DNA of 64,000 nt from positions 532,501 to 596,500 of the forward strand of contig NZ_CP160388.1 of the NCBI RefSeq assembly GCF_040732315.1, in the 5' to 3' direction. The notes below the pieces were generated by a model that worked only from the letters and a program-made list of their open reading frames with translations, ran no database searches and was not told the origin of the DNA. Numbering within the stretch: the first letter of the stretch is position 1; every line of letters begins with the position of its first letter. The DNA comes from Oryzisolibacter sp. LB2S. Its GTDB lineage: Bacteria; Pseudomonadota; Gammaproteobacteria; Burkholderiales; Burkholderiaceae_C. Below are positions 37,960 to 47,457 of the stretch, in pieces. The position numbers and the translations under genes were made by a program.

Positions 37960-39672
37960 ATGGACCTCGCCAACCCTTCGGCCAGTCATGCGCGCGGCAC
38001 CACGGACACCCCATTGATCGAGGCCACCATTGGCGACTTCTTCGCCGACATGGCGCGCCGCCAGCCCGGGCACGAGGCCCTGGTGAGCCGCCACCAGGGC
38101 CTGCGCTACAGCTATGCCGAGCTGCACCAGGCGGCGCGCCAGCTGGCCAGCGCCCTCCTGGGCATGGGCCTTGAGCCCGGCGACCGCATCGGTATCTGGT
38201 CGCACAACAACGCCGAATGGGTGCTGATGCAGCTGGCCACGGCGCAGGTGGGTCTGGTGCTGGTCAACATCAACCCCGCCTACCGCACGGCCGAGGTGGA
38301 GTACGCGCTCAACAAGGTCGGCTGCAAGGCCCTGGTCACCATGCCCAGCTTCAAGACCAGCGACTATCTGGGCATGCTGCGCGAGCTCGCGCCCGAGCTC
38401 GCCCTGTGCCTGCCCGGCATGCTGGCCGCCAAGCGCCTGCCCACGCTGCGCAGCGTGGTCTGGATCGACGTCGCGGGCGAGGGCGCCGAGCAGCCCGGCA
38501 TGTTGCGCTTTTCGGAGCTGATGGCGCGCGGCGATGCGGGCGATGCGCGCATTGACGCCATTGGCGCCACGCTCAGGAACAGCGACCCTATCAACATCCA
38601 GTTCACCAGCGGCACCACGGGCTTCCCCAAGGGCGCCACGCTGACGCACCGCAACATCCTGAACAACGGCTTCTTCATCGGCGAGTGCATGAGGCTCACG
38701 CCGGCCGACCGGCTGTGCATTCCCGTGCCGCTGTACCACTGCTTCGGCATGGTGCTGGGCAACCTGGCCTGCATCACGCATGGCAGCACCATCGTCTACC
38801 CGAACGACGGCTTCGATCCGCTGGCGGTGCTCGAGACCGTGCAGGCCGAGCGTTGCACCGGCCTGCATGGTGTGCCCACCATGTTCATCGCCGAGCTCGA
38901 CCACCCGCGCTTTGCCGAGTTCGACCTGTCCACGCTGCGCACCGGCATCATGGCCGGCAGTCCCTGCCCGATCGAGGTCATGAAGCGCGTGCAGGCCGAC
39001 ATGCACATGGCCGAGGTGACGATTGCCTACGGCATGACCGAGACCAGCCCCGTGAGCTGCCAGAGCGACGCCGACACGCCCCTGGAAAAGCGCGTCTCCA
39101 CCGTGGGCCGCGTGCAGCCGCACCTGGAGGTGAAGATCATCGACCCCGAGAGCGGCGCCGTCGTGGCCCGCGGCGAGCGCGGCGAGCTGTGCACGCGCGG
39201 CTACTCCGTCATGCATGGCTACTGGGGCGACGTCGAGAAGACGCGCGAGGCCATCGATGCCGAGGGCTGGATGCACACGGGCGACCTGGCCACCATGGAC
39301 GCCGAGGGCTATGTGAACATCGTCGGCCGCATCAAGGACATGGTGATACGCGGCGGCGAAAACCTCTACCCGCGCGAGATCGAGGAATTCCTCTACCGCC
39401 ATCCCCAGGTGCAGGACGTGCAGGTGGTGGGCGTGCCCGACGAGAAATACGGCGAGGAGCTGTGCGCCTGGATCATCGCCAAGCCCGGCAGCAGCCCGAC
39501 CGAGGACGACATCCGCGCCTTCTGCAAAGGGCAGATTGCGCACTACAAGGTGCCGCGCTACATCCGCTTCGTCACCGCCTTTCCGATGACGGTGACCGGC
39601 AAGATTCAAAAGTTCAAGATCCGGGACGCCATGAAGGAAGAGCTCGGCCTGCAGGAAGGTAAGACAGCATGA
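37960..39672 (+). CDS. AMP-binding acyl-CoA synthetase
   Basis: A 570-residue ligase that activates a carboxylic acid with ATP and CoA. Motifs: P-loop [10 protein letters not shown] (216-225), [33 protein letters not shown] and the C-terminal catalytic lysine region [12 protein letters not shown]. It is first in the operon and overlaps liuB by 4 bases (ATGA). The leucine context suggests isovalerate, 3-methylcrotonate or acetoacetate as substrate; the sequence alone allows medium-chain fatty acids as well. An aggag site precedes the ATG. Confidence 0.9.
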   Translation: MDLANPSASHARGTTDTPLIEATIGDFFADMARRQPGHEALVSRHQGLRYSYAELHQAARQLASALLGMGLEPGDRIGIWSHNNAEWVLMQLATAQVGLVLVNINPAYRTAEVEYALNKVGCKALVTMPSFKTSDYLGMLRELAPELALCLPGMLAAKRLPTLRSVVWIDVAGEGAEQPGMLRFSELMARGDAGDARIDAIGATLRNSDPINIQFTSGTTGFPKGATLTHRNILNNGFFIGECMRLTPADRLCIPVPLYHCFGMVLGNLACITHGSTIVYPNDGFDPLAVLETVQAERCTGLHGVPTMFIAELDHPRFAEFDLSTLRTGIMAGSPCPIEVMKRVQADMHMAEVTIAYGMTETSPVSCQSDADTPLEKRVSTVGRVQPHLEVKIIDPESGAVVARGERGELCTRGYSVMHGYWGDVEKTREAIDAEGWMHTGDLATMDAEGYVNIVGRIKDMVIRGGENLYPREIEEFLYRHPQVQDVQVVGVPDEKYGEELCAWIIAKPGSSPTEDDIRAFCKGQIAHYKVPRYIRFVTAFPMTVTGKIQKFKIRDAMKEELGLQEGKTA

Positions 39673-41273
39673 TTCTCGAATCCCAACTCAATCCGCGCTC
39701 GGCGGACTTTCAGGCCAACGCTGCCGCCATGCGCGCCGTGGTCGATGACCTGCGCGCCCATGTCGAGCGCGTGGCCCAGGGCGGCGGCGAGGCCGCGCGC
39801 GCCAAGCATGTGGCGCGCCGCAAGCTGCTGCCGCGCGAGCGTGTGGAGATGCTGCTCGACCCGGGCACGCCGTTTCTGGAGATCGCGCCGCTGGCCGCGC
39901 TCAACATGTATGGCAACGATGCGCCCGGCGCCGGCCTGATCGCGGGCATAGGCCGCGTCTCGGGCGTGGACTGCATGATTGTGTGCAACGACGCCACCGT
40001 GAAGGGCGGCACCTACTACCCGGTCACCGTCAAGAAGCATCTGCGCGCGCAGGAGATCGCCGAGCAGAACCACCTGCCCTGCATCTATCTGGTGGACTCC
40101 GGCGGGGCCAACCTGCCCAACCAGGACGAGGTCTTCCCCGACCGCGACCATTTCGGCCGCATCTTCTACAACCAGGCCAACATGAGCGCCATGGGCCTGG
40201 CCCAGATCGCCGTGGTCATGGGCTCCTGCACGGCCGGTGGCGCCTATGTGCCGGCCATGAGCGACGAGACCATCATCGTCAAGAACCAGGGCACCATCTT
40301 CCTCGGCGGCCCGCCGCTCGTGAAGGCCGCCACGGGCGAGGTGGTGAGCAGCGAGGACTTGGGCGGTGGCGACGTGCACACGCGCCTGTCGGGCGTGGCC
40401 GACCACCTCGCGCAAAGCGATCTGCACGCGCTGGCACTGGCCCGTTCGGCCGTCGCCAATCTCAATAGAAAACGGCCTGCAGCGCCCGAGGATGAAGCGC
40501 CGGAAGCTCCTAAATATGCAGCAGAAGAGCTCTATGGCGTGATCCCCACGGACACGCGCAAGCCGTTCGACGTGCGCGAGATCATCGCCCGCATCGTCGA
40601 CGGCAGCCGCTTCGACGAGTTCAAGGCGCGCTACGGCAACACCCTGGTCTGCGGCTTCGCGCGTATCGAGGGCATGGCCGTGGGCATCGTGGCCAACAAC
40701 GGCATCCTGTTTTCCGAGTCCGCGCAAAAGGGCGCGCATTTCATCGAGCTGTGCTGCCAGCGCAAGATTCCGCTCGTGTTCCTGCAGAACATCACGGGCT
40801 TCATGGTCGGGCGCAAGTACGAGAACGAGGGCATCGCGCGCCATGGCGCCAAGATGGTCACGGCCGTGGCCACGGCCAATGTGCCCAAGTTCACCATCAT
40901 CATCGGCGGCAGCTTCGGCGCCGGCAACTACGGCATGTGCGGGCGCGCGTACTCGCCGCGCTTCCTCTGGATGTGGCCCAACGCGCGCATCAGCGTGATG
41001 GGCGGCGAGCAGGCCGCGAGCGTGCTGGCCACCGTCAAGCGCGACGGCATAGAGGCCAAGGGCGGCCAGTGGAGCGCCGAGGAGGAGGAGGCCTTCAAGG
41101 CACCCATCCGCCAGCAGTACGAGAAGCAGGGCCATCCCTACTACGCCACCGCGCGCCTGTGGGACGACGGCATCATCGACCCGGCCGACACGCGCCGCGT
41201 GTTGGCCCTGGGCCTGGCGGCCGCGCGCCACGCACCGGTACCGGACGTGAAGTTCGGCGTCTTCCGCATGTAA
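39669..41273 (+). CDS. liuB: 3-Methylcrotonyl-CoA carboxylase, beta (carboxyltransferase) subunit
   Basis: Transfers the carboxyl group from biotin to 3-methylcrotonyl-CoA. The 534-residue protein has the N- and C-terminal carboxyltransferase domains with [17 protein letters not shown] and [18 protein letters not shown]. The linker between the halves (residues about 266-283, before AEELYGVIP) is read from repeat A copy 5. The total length is normal for the family, so the repeat has replaced or become the variable linker rather than lengthening the protein. Its partner alpha subunit is at 42797. Confidence 0.95.
   Translation: MILESQLNPRSADFQANAAAMRAVVDDLRAHVERVAQGGGEAARAKHVARRKLLPRERVEMLLDPGTPFLEIAPLAALNMYGNDAPGAGLIAGIGRVSGVDCMIVCNDATVKGGTYYPVTVKKHLRAQEIAEQNHLPCIYLVDSGGANLPNQDEVFPDRDHFGRIFYNQANMSAMGLAQIAVVMGSCTAGGAYVPAMSDETIIVKNQGTIFLGGPPLVKAATGEVVSSEDLGGGDVHTRLSGVADHLAQSDLHALALARSAVANLNRKRPAAPEDEAPEAPKYAAEELYGVIPTDTRKPFDVREIIARIVDGSRFDEFKARYGNTLVCGFARIEGMAVGIVANNGILFSESAQKGAHFIELCCQRKIPLVFLQNITGFMVGRKYENEGIARHGAKMVTAVATANVPKFTIIIGGSFGAGNYGMCGRAYSPRFLWMWPNARISVMGGEQAASVLATVKRDGIEAKGGQWSAEEEEAFKAPIRQQYEKQGHPYYATARLWDDGIIDPADTRRVLALGLAAARHAPVPDVKFGVFRM
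40465..40518 (-). repeat. Dispersed repeat family A, copy 5, inside liuB
   Basis: The tract aatagaaaacggcctgcagc, gcccgaggatgaagcgccgg, aagctcctaaat aligns with copy 4 (gcctgcagcgc..gatg..aagcgcc..aagct..aa). It is more AT-rich than its surroundings and lies in frame. The diverged centre removes stop codons found in other copies. Confidence 0.6.
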
Positions 41274-41283
41274 GGGGGCCAGC

Positions 41284-42063
41284 ATGAGCGCCATTTCCAT
41301 CCGCTACGAGGGCCACCGCGCCACCATCACACTGACCCAGCCCGAGGTGCGCAACGCCTTCAGCGACGAGGTCATCGCCGAGATCACCGCGGCATTCACC
41401 GAGGTGGGCGCGCGCGCCGACGTGCGCGCCGTGGTGCTGGCGGCCGAGGGCCCGGCCTTCTGCGCGGGCGCCAACCTGAACTGGATGCGCCGCATGGCCG
41501 ACTACACGCGCGAGGAGAACCTGCAGGACGCAGCCAAGCTCGCCGAGATGCTGCGCGTGATCTACGAATGCGAGAAGCCCACGGTGGCGCGCGTGCAGGG
41601 CGACGTCTACGCGGGCGGCATGGGCCTGGTGGCCGCCTGCGACATGGCAGTGGCCGTGGACACGGTGGGCTTTTGCCTCAGCGAAGTGAAGATCGGCCTG
41701 ATTCCGGCCACCATCAGCCCCTATGTGATCCGCGCCATGGGCGCGCGCGCTGCGCACCGCTACTTCCTCACGGCCGAGCGCTTTGACGCGCAGGAGGCGC
41801 TGCGCATAGGCTTTGTGCACGAGGTGGTGGCGGCCGAGCAGCTTGACGCGCGCGTCGACGCCCTGGTGAAGGCATTGACGAGCGCCAGCCCCAACGCCAT
41901 GCGCGCCTGCAAGAAGCTGGTGCTTCACGTCGCCGAGCGCGAGATCAACGCCGGCCTGATCGCCGCCACCGTCGAGGGCATTGCCGACATACGCGCGAGC
42001 GACGAGGGCCGCGAGGGCGTGCAGTCCTTCCTGCAAAAGCGCAAGCCGAGCTGGTTGGGCTGA
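41284..42063 (+). CDS. liuC: Methylglutaconyl-CoA hydratase
   Basis: A crotonase-family enzyme of 259 residues that hydrates 3-methylglutaconyl-CoA to HMG-CoA. Family features are AFCAGANLNWMRRM (oxyanion hole), GDVYAGGMGLVAACDMAVA, and the glutamate-bearing FCLSEVKIGLIPATISPYV. The LNWM and AGGMGL forms are typical of the leucine-pathway hydratase. It follows liuB by 10 bases with a gggg-rich ribosome site. Confidence 0.92.
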   Translation: MSAISIRYEGHRATITLTQPEVRNAFSDEVIAEITAAFTEVGARADVRAVVLAAEGPAFCAGANLNWMRRMADYTREENLQDAAKLAEMLRVIYECEKPTVARVQGDVYAGGMGLVAACDMAVAVDTVGFCLSEVKIGLIPATISPYVIRAMGARAAHRYFLTAERFDAQEALRIGFVHEVVAAEQLDARVDALVKALTSASPNAMRACKKLVLHVAEREINAGLIAATVEGIADIRASDEGREGVQSFLQKRKPSWLG

Positions 42064-42076
42064 TAGCTGAGCTGCG

Positions 42077-42796
42077 ATGGACACCCTCTGGCTCTCCTTT
42101 GTGCAATGGCTCCACCGCGTGGGCCTGCACATCGATGCGGACACGGCCCAGGCCGTGGCCGAGGGCGCGGCGCGCGCCACGCAGCAGCTGGACATGCCCG
42201 GCCTGCTGGCGCTGGCCGCGGCCCTGGGCTGGGCCAGCGGGCTGCGGCTCTATGCCGTGGTGTTCCTCGTCGGCGGCATGGGCGCGCTGGGCTGGCTGGC
42301 GCTGCCGCCGGCCCTGACCGTGCTGCAGCACCCGCTGGTGCTGGCCGCCAGCGGCTTCATGCTGCTGGTCGAGTTCTTTGCCGACAAGCTGCCCTGGCTG
42401 GACAGCGCCTGGGATGCGTTGCACGCCTTCATCCGCGTGCCCGCGGGCGCGCTGCTGGCGGCCGGCGTGTTCGGCGCCGACAACGCCACCATGGCCGTGG
42501 CGGCGGGCCTGCTCGGCGGCACGCTGTCGGCCACGGCGCTGGCCACCAAGATGACCACGCGCGCGGCGGCCAACACCTCGCCCGAGCCGTTCTCCAACTG
42601 GGGCCTGTCGTTTCTGGAGGATGGCCTGGTCGTGGGCGTCGTCTGGCTGGCCACGCAGCACCCGCTGGCGTTCGGCATCGCGCTCGCGGTGGCGCTGCTG
42701 GTATCGGTGTTGCTGCTGGTGGTGCTGTTCAAGTTTCTGCGCGCCGTGCTGCGGCGCGTTTCCTCCGTGTTTTCTGCTTCTGCCAAGGTGGCCTGA
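42077..42796 (+). CDS. DUF4126-family membrane protein
   Basis: A 239-residue hydrophobic protein with about five to six predicted helices (for example LLALAAALGWASGLRLYAVV, AVAAGLLGGTLSATALA). The pattern around KMTTRAAANTSPEPFSNWGLSFLEDG is characteristic of DUF4126. It lies between liuC and liuD with 13 and 0 bases of spacing, so it is in the operon. The function is unknown; metabolite or ion transport is possible. Confidence 0.85.
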   Translation: MDTLWLSFVQWLHRVGLHIDADTAQAVAEGAARATQQLDMPGLLALAAALGWASGLRLYAVVFLVGGMGALGWLALPPALTVLQHPLVLAASGFMLLVEFFADKLPWLDSAWDALHAFIRVPAGALLAAGVFGADNATMAVAAGLLGGTLSATALATKMTTRAAANTSPEPFSNWGLSFLEDGLVVGVVWLATQHPLAFGIALAVALLVSVLLLVVLFKFLRAVLRRVSSVFSASAKVA

Positions 42797-44818
42797 ATGT
42801 TCCAAAAAATCCTGATTGCTAACAGAGGCGAGATCGCGTGCCGGGTGGCGGCTACCGCCAAGCGCCTGGGCGTCAAGACCGTTGCCGTGTACTCCGACGC
42901 CGACGCCAACGCCAAGCATGTCGCCGCCTGCGACGAGGCCGTGCACATCGGCGGCAGCGCGCCCAAGGACAGTTACCTGCGCTGGGAGCGCATCATCGAG
43001 GCCGCCCGGCAAACGGGCGCACAGGCCATCCACCCCGGCTACGGTTTCTTGAGCGAGAACGAGGACTTCGCCAATGCCTGCGCCGCGGCCGGTCTGGTCT
43101 TCATAGGCCCGCCCGCCAGCGCCATCCTGGCCATGGGCCTCAAGGCCGAGTCCAAGCGCCTCATGGCCAAGGCCGGCGTGCCGCTGGTGCCCGGCTATCA
43201 GGGCGTCGATCAAGATCCGCAGCTCTTGCAGCGCGAGGCCGACGCCATCGGCTACCCCGTGCTCATCAAGGCCAGCGCAGGCGGCGGCGGCAAGGGCATG
43301 CGCCTGGTGGAGAAAAGCGAGGACTTCGCCGCTGCGCTCGAATCCTGCAAGCGCGAGGCCATCAACAGCTTCGGCAACGATGCCGTGCTGGTCGAGAAAT
43401 ACGTGCAGCGCCCGCGCCACATCGAGATCCAGGTGTTTGGCGACAGCCAAGGCAACTGCGTCTACCTGTTCGAGCGCGACTGCTCTGTGCAGCGCCGCCA
43501 CCAGAAGGTGCTGGAAGAAGCACCAGCTCCCGGCATGACCGAGGCCATGCGCCAGAAGATGGGCCAGGCCGCCGTGGCCGCGGCCCAGGCCGTGGGCTAC
43601 GTGGGCGCGGGCACGGTGGAGTTCATCGTCGAGCAGCCGGGCGGCTACGAGGCGCCGGAGCAGATGAAGTTCTACTTCATGGAGATGAACACCCGTCTGC
43701 AGGTCGAGCACCCGGTGACCGAGGCGATCACCGGCGAAGACCTGGTCGAATGGCAGCTGCGCGTGGCCAGCGGCGAGCCGCTGCCAAAGCGCCAGGACGA
43801 GCTGCGCATCATCGGCCACGCCATCGAGGCGCGCATCTGCGCCGAGAACCCCGACAACAATTTCCTGCCCGCCACCGGGCGCCTCGCCGTCTACTGCAAG
43901 CCCGCCTGCACCAGCTTTGAGCGCAGCCCGGTGCGCATCGACGACGGCGTGCGCGAGGGCGACGCCATCAGCCCGTTCTACGACAGCATGATCGCCAAGC
44001 TCATCGTGCATGGCGACGACCGCGCGCAGGCGCTGGCGCGGCTCGACGATGCGCTGGCCCAGACGCACATCGTGGGCCTGGCGACCAATGTGCAGTTTCT
44101 GCGCCATGTGGTGGCAAGCGACGCGTTCACGCAGGCGCGGCTCGATACGGCGCTGATCCAGCGCGAAGAGGCCCGGCTGTTCGGCCAGGAGAAGGTCGGC
44201 CTGCCGCTGGCCGCCGCCGCCGCCGTGGCCAGCCAGCTGCAGCGCGAGCAGGCCGGGCAGGGCGCCGACCCGTTCGGCCGCCGCGACGGCTGGCGCTCGC
44301 TCACGCCCTGCCGGCGCCGCTTCGAGTTCGACTTCGGCGGCCAGCATGCCAAGGCCTGGCTGAGCTACGAGCGCGATGGCGGCTACGGCCTGGAGGTGGG
44401 CGAGGGCGAGTCCGCGGTGCGCGGGCCGCTGGCCTTCGCGCCCGCGGCCGGCGGCGCCATCGACCTGCAGTACGCGGGCCAGCGCACGCGTGCCGTGGTC
44501 TACGCCCAGGGTGAGAGCGACCATGTCTTCACGCCGCAGGGCGCCACGCGCATCGAGGCGCTCGATCTGCTGGCCCATGCCGGCGAGGCCGCGGGCGAGG
44601 GCGGGCGCCTCACGGCCCCCATGCCGGGCAAGGTGGTGTCGTTCGCCGTCAAGGCCGGCGACAAGGTGGCCAAGGGCCAGCCCCTGGCCGTGATGGAGGC
44701 CATGAAGATGGAGCACACCATCGCCGCGCCGGCCGACGGCGTGGTGGCCGAGCTGCTCTACGCGCCCGGCGATCAGGTAGCCGAGGGCGCCGAGTTGCTC
44801 AGGCTTTCCGCGGCCTGA
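42797..44818 (+). CDS. liuD: 3-Methylcrotonyl-CoA carboxylase, alpha (biotin) subunit
   Basis: A 673-residue biotin carboxylase plus carrier. It starts directly after the DUF4126 stop. It has the biotin carboxylase N-domain (KILIANRGEIACRV), ATP-grasp (KASAGGGGKGMRLV; EMNTRLQVEHPVTE), a linker, and the C-terminal carrier domain with biotin attachment at Lys637 (EAMKMEH). It uses bicarbonate and ATP to carboxylate biotin for LiuB. Confidence 0.95.
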   Translation: MFQKILIANRGEIACRVAATAKRLGVKTVAVYSDADANAKHVAACDEAVHIGGSAPKDSYLRWERIIEAARQTGAQAIHPGYGFLSENEDFANACAAAGLVFIGPPASAILAMGLKAESKRLMAKAGVPLVPGYQGVDQDPQLLQREADAIGYPVLIKASAGGGGKGMRLVEKSEDFAAALESCKREAINSFGNDAVLVEKYVQRPRHIEIQVFGDSQGNCVYLFERDCSVQRRHQKVLEEAPAPGMTEAMRQKMGQAAVAAAQAVGYVGAGTVEFIVEQPGGYEAPEQMKFYFMEMNTRLQVEHPVTEAITGEDLVEWQLRVASGEPLPKRQDELRIIGHAIEARICAENPDNNFLPATGRLAVYCKPACTSFERSPVRIDDGVREGDAISPFYDSMIAKLIVHGDDRAQALARLDDALAQTHIVGLATNVQFLRHVVASDAFTQARLDTALIQREEARLFGQEKVGLPLAAAAAVASQLQREQAGQGADPFGRRDGWRSLTPCRRRFEFDFGGQHAKAWLSYERDGGYGLEVGEGESAVRGPLAFAPAAGGAIDLQYAGQRTRAVVYAQGESDHVFTPQGATRIEALDLLAHAGEAAGEGGRLTAPMPGKVVSFAVKAGDKVAKGQPLAVMEAMKMEHTIAAPADGVVAELLYAPGDQVAEGAELLRLSAA

Positions 44819-44855
44819 GCGCAGGCACGGGCCAGGCGGGGTAGGCTACGGTGCC

Positions 44856-45776
44856 ATGAAGATCACCTTTTGCTGTACCGGTGCCAAGGCCGAACCCTGG
44901 CTGGAGGGGCTGGCTGCCGCGCTGCCGGGCGCGGATGTCTCCGTCTGGCAGCCGGGCGCGCCCCAGGCCGACTACGCCGTGGTCTGGGCGCCGCCGCAGC
45001 AGTTCATCGACGAGCAGGCGGGCCTCAAGGCCTTGTTCAACATCGGTGCGGGCGTGGATGCGCTGCTGGGGCTGCGCCTGCCGCCCGCCATGCGCGTGGT
45101 GCGCCTGGACGATGCGGGCATGGCCGTGCAGATGGCCGAATATGTGTGCCATGCGCTGGTGCGGCACTTTCGCGAGTTCGACGGCTACGAGGCCGACATG
45201 CGCGCCGGCCGCTGGAGCTACCGCAGGCCGCGCCTGCGCGAGGACTTTCCCGTCGGCATCATGGGCCTGGGCGTGCTCGGCGCGCGCGTGGCGCGTGCCG
45301 TGGCGCAGTTCGACTTTCCCGTGTTGGGCTGGAGCCGCGGACCGCGCCAGCTCGATGGCGTGCGCTGCTACAGCGGGCAGCAGGGTTTCAACGACTTCCT
45401 GGCCGCGACCCGTGTGCTGGTCAACCTGTTGCCGCTCACGCCCGAGACGCGGGACATCATCGACCGTGACACGCTCTCGCGCCTGCTGCCCGGCGCCTAT
45501 GTGATCAACGTGGCGCGCGGCGCGCATCTGGTCGATGAGGACCTGCTGGCGCTGATCGAAAGCGGCCATGTGGCGGGCGCGACGCTCGACGTGTTCCGCA
45601 CGGAGCCGCTGCCCGCGGGCCACCCGTTCTGGCAGCATCCGCGCATCACCCTCACACCCCACACCTCGGCGCGCACGCTGCGTGACGAGAGCATTGCCCA
45701 GATCGCCCGCAAGATGACGGCGCTCGAACGCGGCGAGCCCATCGCGGGCATCGTCGACCATGCCCGCGGCTACTGA
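44856..45776 (+). CDS. ghrA: Glyoxylate/hydroxypyruvate reductase A
   Basis: A 306-residue D-2-hydroxyacid dehydrogenase that reduces glyoxylate or hydroxypyruvate with NAD(P)H. It has the Rossmann motif GLGVLGARVA, the catalytic arginine in NVARGAHLVDEDLL, a glutamate in DVFRTEPLP and the His in LTPHTSART. It lies 37 bases after liuD. Its place in a leucine operon is not explained by the pathway; glyoxylate removal would fit the AceK-linked bypass. Confidence 0.88.
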   Translation: MKITFCCTGAKAEPWLEGLAAALPGADVSVWQPGAPQADYAVVWAPPQQFIDEQAGLKALFNIGAGVDALLGLRLPPAMRVVRLDDAGMAVQMAEYVCHALVRHFREFDGYEADMRAGRWSYRRPRLREDFPVGIMGLGVLGARVARAVAQFDFPVLGWSRGPRQLDGVRCYSGQQGFNDFLAATRVLVNLLPLTPETRDIIDRDTLSRLLPGAYVINVARGAHLVDEDLLALIESGHVAGATLDVFRTEPLPAGHPFWQHPRITLTPHTSARTLRDESIAQIARKMTALERGEPIAGIVDHARGY

Positions 45777-45791
45777 CCCCAAGGAACCACC

Positions 45792-46700
45792 ATGCCCCTG
45801 CCATCCCAAGTCCGCATCATCGACGTAGGCCCGCGCGACGGCCTGCAGAACGAAAAGCAACCCGTGCCCGCCGCTACCAAGATAGAACTGGTGCGGCGCC
45901 TGCAGGACGCGGGCCTCAAGGAAATCGAGGTCACGAGCTACGTGAGCCCCAAATGGGTGCCGCAGATGGCCGACAACCACGAGGTCATGGCCGGCATCAC
46001 GCGCCAGGCCGGCGTGCGCTACAGCGTGCTCACGCCCAACCTCAAGGGCTGGGAGGCGGCCGCGCTTGACAGGCCCGACGAGATCGTCGTCTTCGGCGCG
46101 GCGAGCGAGGCATTCAGCCAGAAGAACATCAACTGCAGCATTGCCGAGAGCATCGAGCGCTTCGCGCCCGTCGTCGCGGCCGCCAAGGCAGCCGGCGTGG
46201 CCGTGCGCGGCGCCATGAGCTGCACCGTGGGATGCCCCTACGAGGGTGACATCGCCCCCGAGCGCGTGGCCTACCTGGCCGGCCTGATGAAGGGCATAGG
46301 CGTGGAGCGCGTGGACGTGGCCGACACCATAGGCGTGGGCACGCCCACCAAGGTGCAGCGCGCGATCGAGGCCGCCGCGCAGCATTTCGGCATCGACCAG
46401 ATCAGCGGGCATTTCCACGACACCTACGGCCAGGCCCTGGCCAACACGCTGGCGGCGCTGGAGCTCGGCGTGTGGAACTTCCAGTCCTCCATCGCCGGCC
46501 TGGGCGGCTGCCCCTATGCCAAGGGCGCGACGGGCAATGTGGCCACGGAGGACCTCGTGTTCATGCTGAATGGCATGGGCATAGCCACGGGCATTGACCT
46601 CGACAGGCTGGTGGACGCGGGCGCGTACATCAGCGACTTTCTGGGCCGTAAACCCAATTCGCGCACGGCCGTGGCGCTTATCAACAAGCGCGAGGGGTAG
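45792..46700 (+). CDS. liuE: Hydroxymethylglutaryl-CoA lyase
   Basis: Cleaves HMG-CoA to acetyl-CoA and acetoacetate, the last step of leucine breakdown. The 302-residue TIM barrel has the metal/catalytic motif DVGPRDGLQNEK, SCTVGCPYEGD, HFHDTYGQALAN and the signature GLGGCPYAKGATGNVATEDL with the catalytic cysteine. An aagga site precedes the ATG and it is 15 bases after ghrA. Confidence 0.95.
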   Translation: MPLPSQVRIIDVGPRDGLQNEKQPVPAATKIELVRRLQDAGLKEIEVTSYVSPKWVPQMADNHEVMAGITRQAGVRYSVLTPNLKGWEAAALDRPDEIVVFGAASEAFSQKNINCSIAESIERFAPVVAAAKAAGVAVRGAMSCTVGCPYEGDIAPERVAYLAGLMKGIGVERVDVADTIGVGTPTKVQRAIEAAAQHFGIDQISGHFHDTYGQALANTLAALELGVWNFQSSIAGLGGCPYAKGATGNVATEDLVFMLNGMGIATGIDLDRLVDAGAYISDFLGRKPNSRTAVALINKREG

Positions 46701-46705
46701 GCGTC

Positions 46706-47203
46706 ATGTGTGGAGCCGAACTGATGGCGCTGCCCGAGGGCGTGCGCCGCGTGGCCGCCGCCCTGGAGGCAGCCGGTCACCCGCACATGCCGGTGATGCT
46801 CAGTGATGCGGCGCGCACCGCCCAGCAGGCGGCCGACGCGCTCGGCATTGCCGTGGGCCAGATCGCCAAGAGCATCATCTTCCGGCGCCGGGCGGACGAC
46901 GCGGCCGTGCTCGTCATCACCTCGGGCGACCGGCGCGTGGACGAGAAAAAGGTGGATGCGCTGGTGGGCAAGACGGGCCGCGCCGATGCCGAGTTCGTCA
47001 AGGCGCGCACGGGGTTTTCCATCGGCGGCGTCTCGCCCCTGGCCCATGCCGAGCCGCCGGTCACGCTGATCGACCGCGAGCTTCTGCGCTTTGACGTCAT
47101 CTGGGCCGCGGCCGGCCATCCGCATGGCGTGTTCCAGCTGCGGCCGCAGGACCTGGAGCGGCTCACGGGTGCGCCCCTGGCAGATGTCACGCAACAGCCA
47201 TGA
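46706..47203 (+). CDS. YbaK/ProX-type aminoacyl-tRNA deacylase
   Basis: A 165-residue editing-domain protein that hydrolyses mischarged aminoacyl-tRNA (Cys- or Ala-tRNA-Pro in known members). The core GQIAKSIIFRR carries the conserved lysine, followed by ITSGDRRVDEKKV and FSIGGVSPLAH. It starts 5 bases after liuE; an internal ATG at 46724 is an alternative start. No metabolic link to the leucine genes is evident. Confidence 0.85.
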   Translation: MCGAELMALPEGVRRVAAALEAAGHPHMPVMLSDAARTAQQAADALGIAVGQIAKSIIFRRRADDAAVLVITSGDRRVDEKKVDALVGKTGRADAEFVKARTGFSIGGVSPLAHAEPPVTLIDRELLRFDVIWAAAGHPHGVFQLRPQDLERLTGAPLADVTQQP

Positions 47204-47457
47204 GTTCAACAAAAATGCTAGCTGCTCGCGCTTGCCAGATAAGCGCTGGAGGCCAATTTGTATCTGATTCTGCGGCCGTGCCATCGCCCTGTATCTCGGT
47301 GTGCCGCATGTCGCCCGATCGCAGCCATTGCGAGGGGTGCTTCCGTACCCTGGACGAGATCCGCGCCTGGTCGCAGGCCGGCAATGACGAGCGCCGCGCC
47401 ATCTGGGCCGCGCTGCTGCGCCGCGCCGGGCTGGCGCTGCCTGAGGAGCTGTCGTGA
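47200..47457 (+). CDS. DUF1289 small cysteine-rich protein
   Basis: An 85-residue frame whose conserved part begins at about residue 29: SPCISVCRM and HCEGCFRTLDEIRAW, the four-cysteine DUF1289 pattern thought to bind metal. The first ~22 residues (SSTKMLAARACQIS..) are read from repeat A copy 6. A GTG at 47278, just before the conserved part, would give a 59-residue protein of normal family size. The ATG at 47200 overlaps the upstream stop, which would favour coupling. Its own stop overlaps the next start. Confidence 0.75.
   Translation: MSSTKMLAARACQISAGGQFVSDSAAVPSPCISVCRMSPDRSHCEGCFRTLDEIRAWSQAGNDERRAIWAALLRRAGLALPEELS
47209..47265 (+). repeat. Dispersed repeat family A, copy 6
   Basis: A well-preserved copy in the same orientation as copy 1: aaaaatgctagctgctcgcg, cttgccagataagcg, ctggaggccaatttgtat. 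It is open in the DUF1289 frame. It lies between the YbaK-like gene and the conserved part of the DUF1289 gene. Confidence 0.75.

Noticed and set aside
36748..39609. A 953-codon minus-strand frame joining the AraC gene to an antisense of the acyl-CoA ligase
   Set aside because: Only the part up to 37818 or 37860 resembles a protein family; the rest is antisense to a gene with intact AMP-binding motifs.
40465..40518. Frameshift or pseudogenisation of liuB by the repeat
   Set aside because: The frame is continuous, total length is normal and both carboxyltransferase halves keep their motifs.
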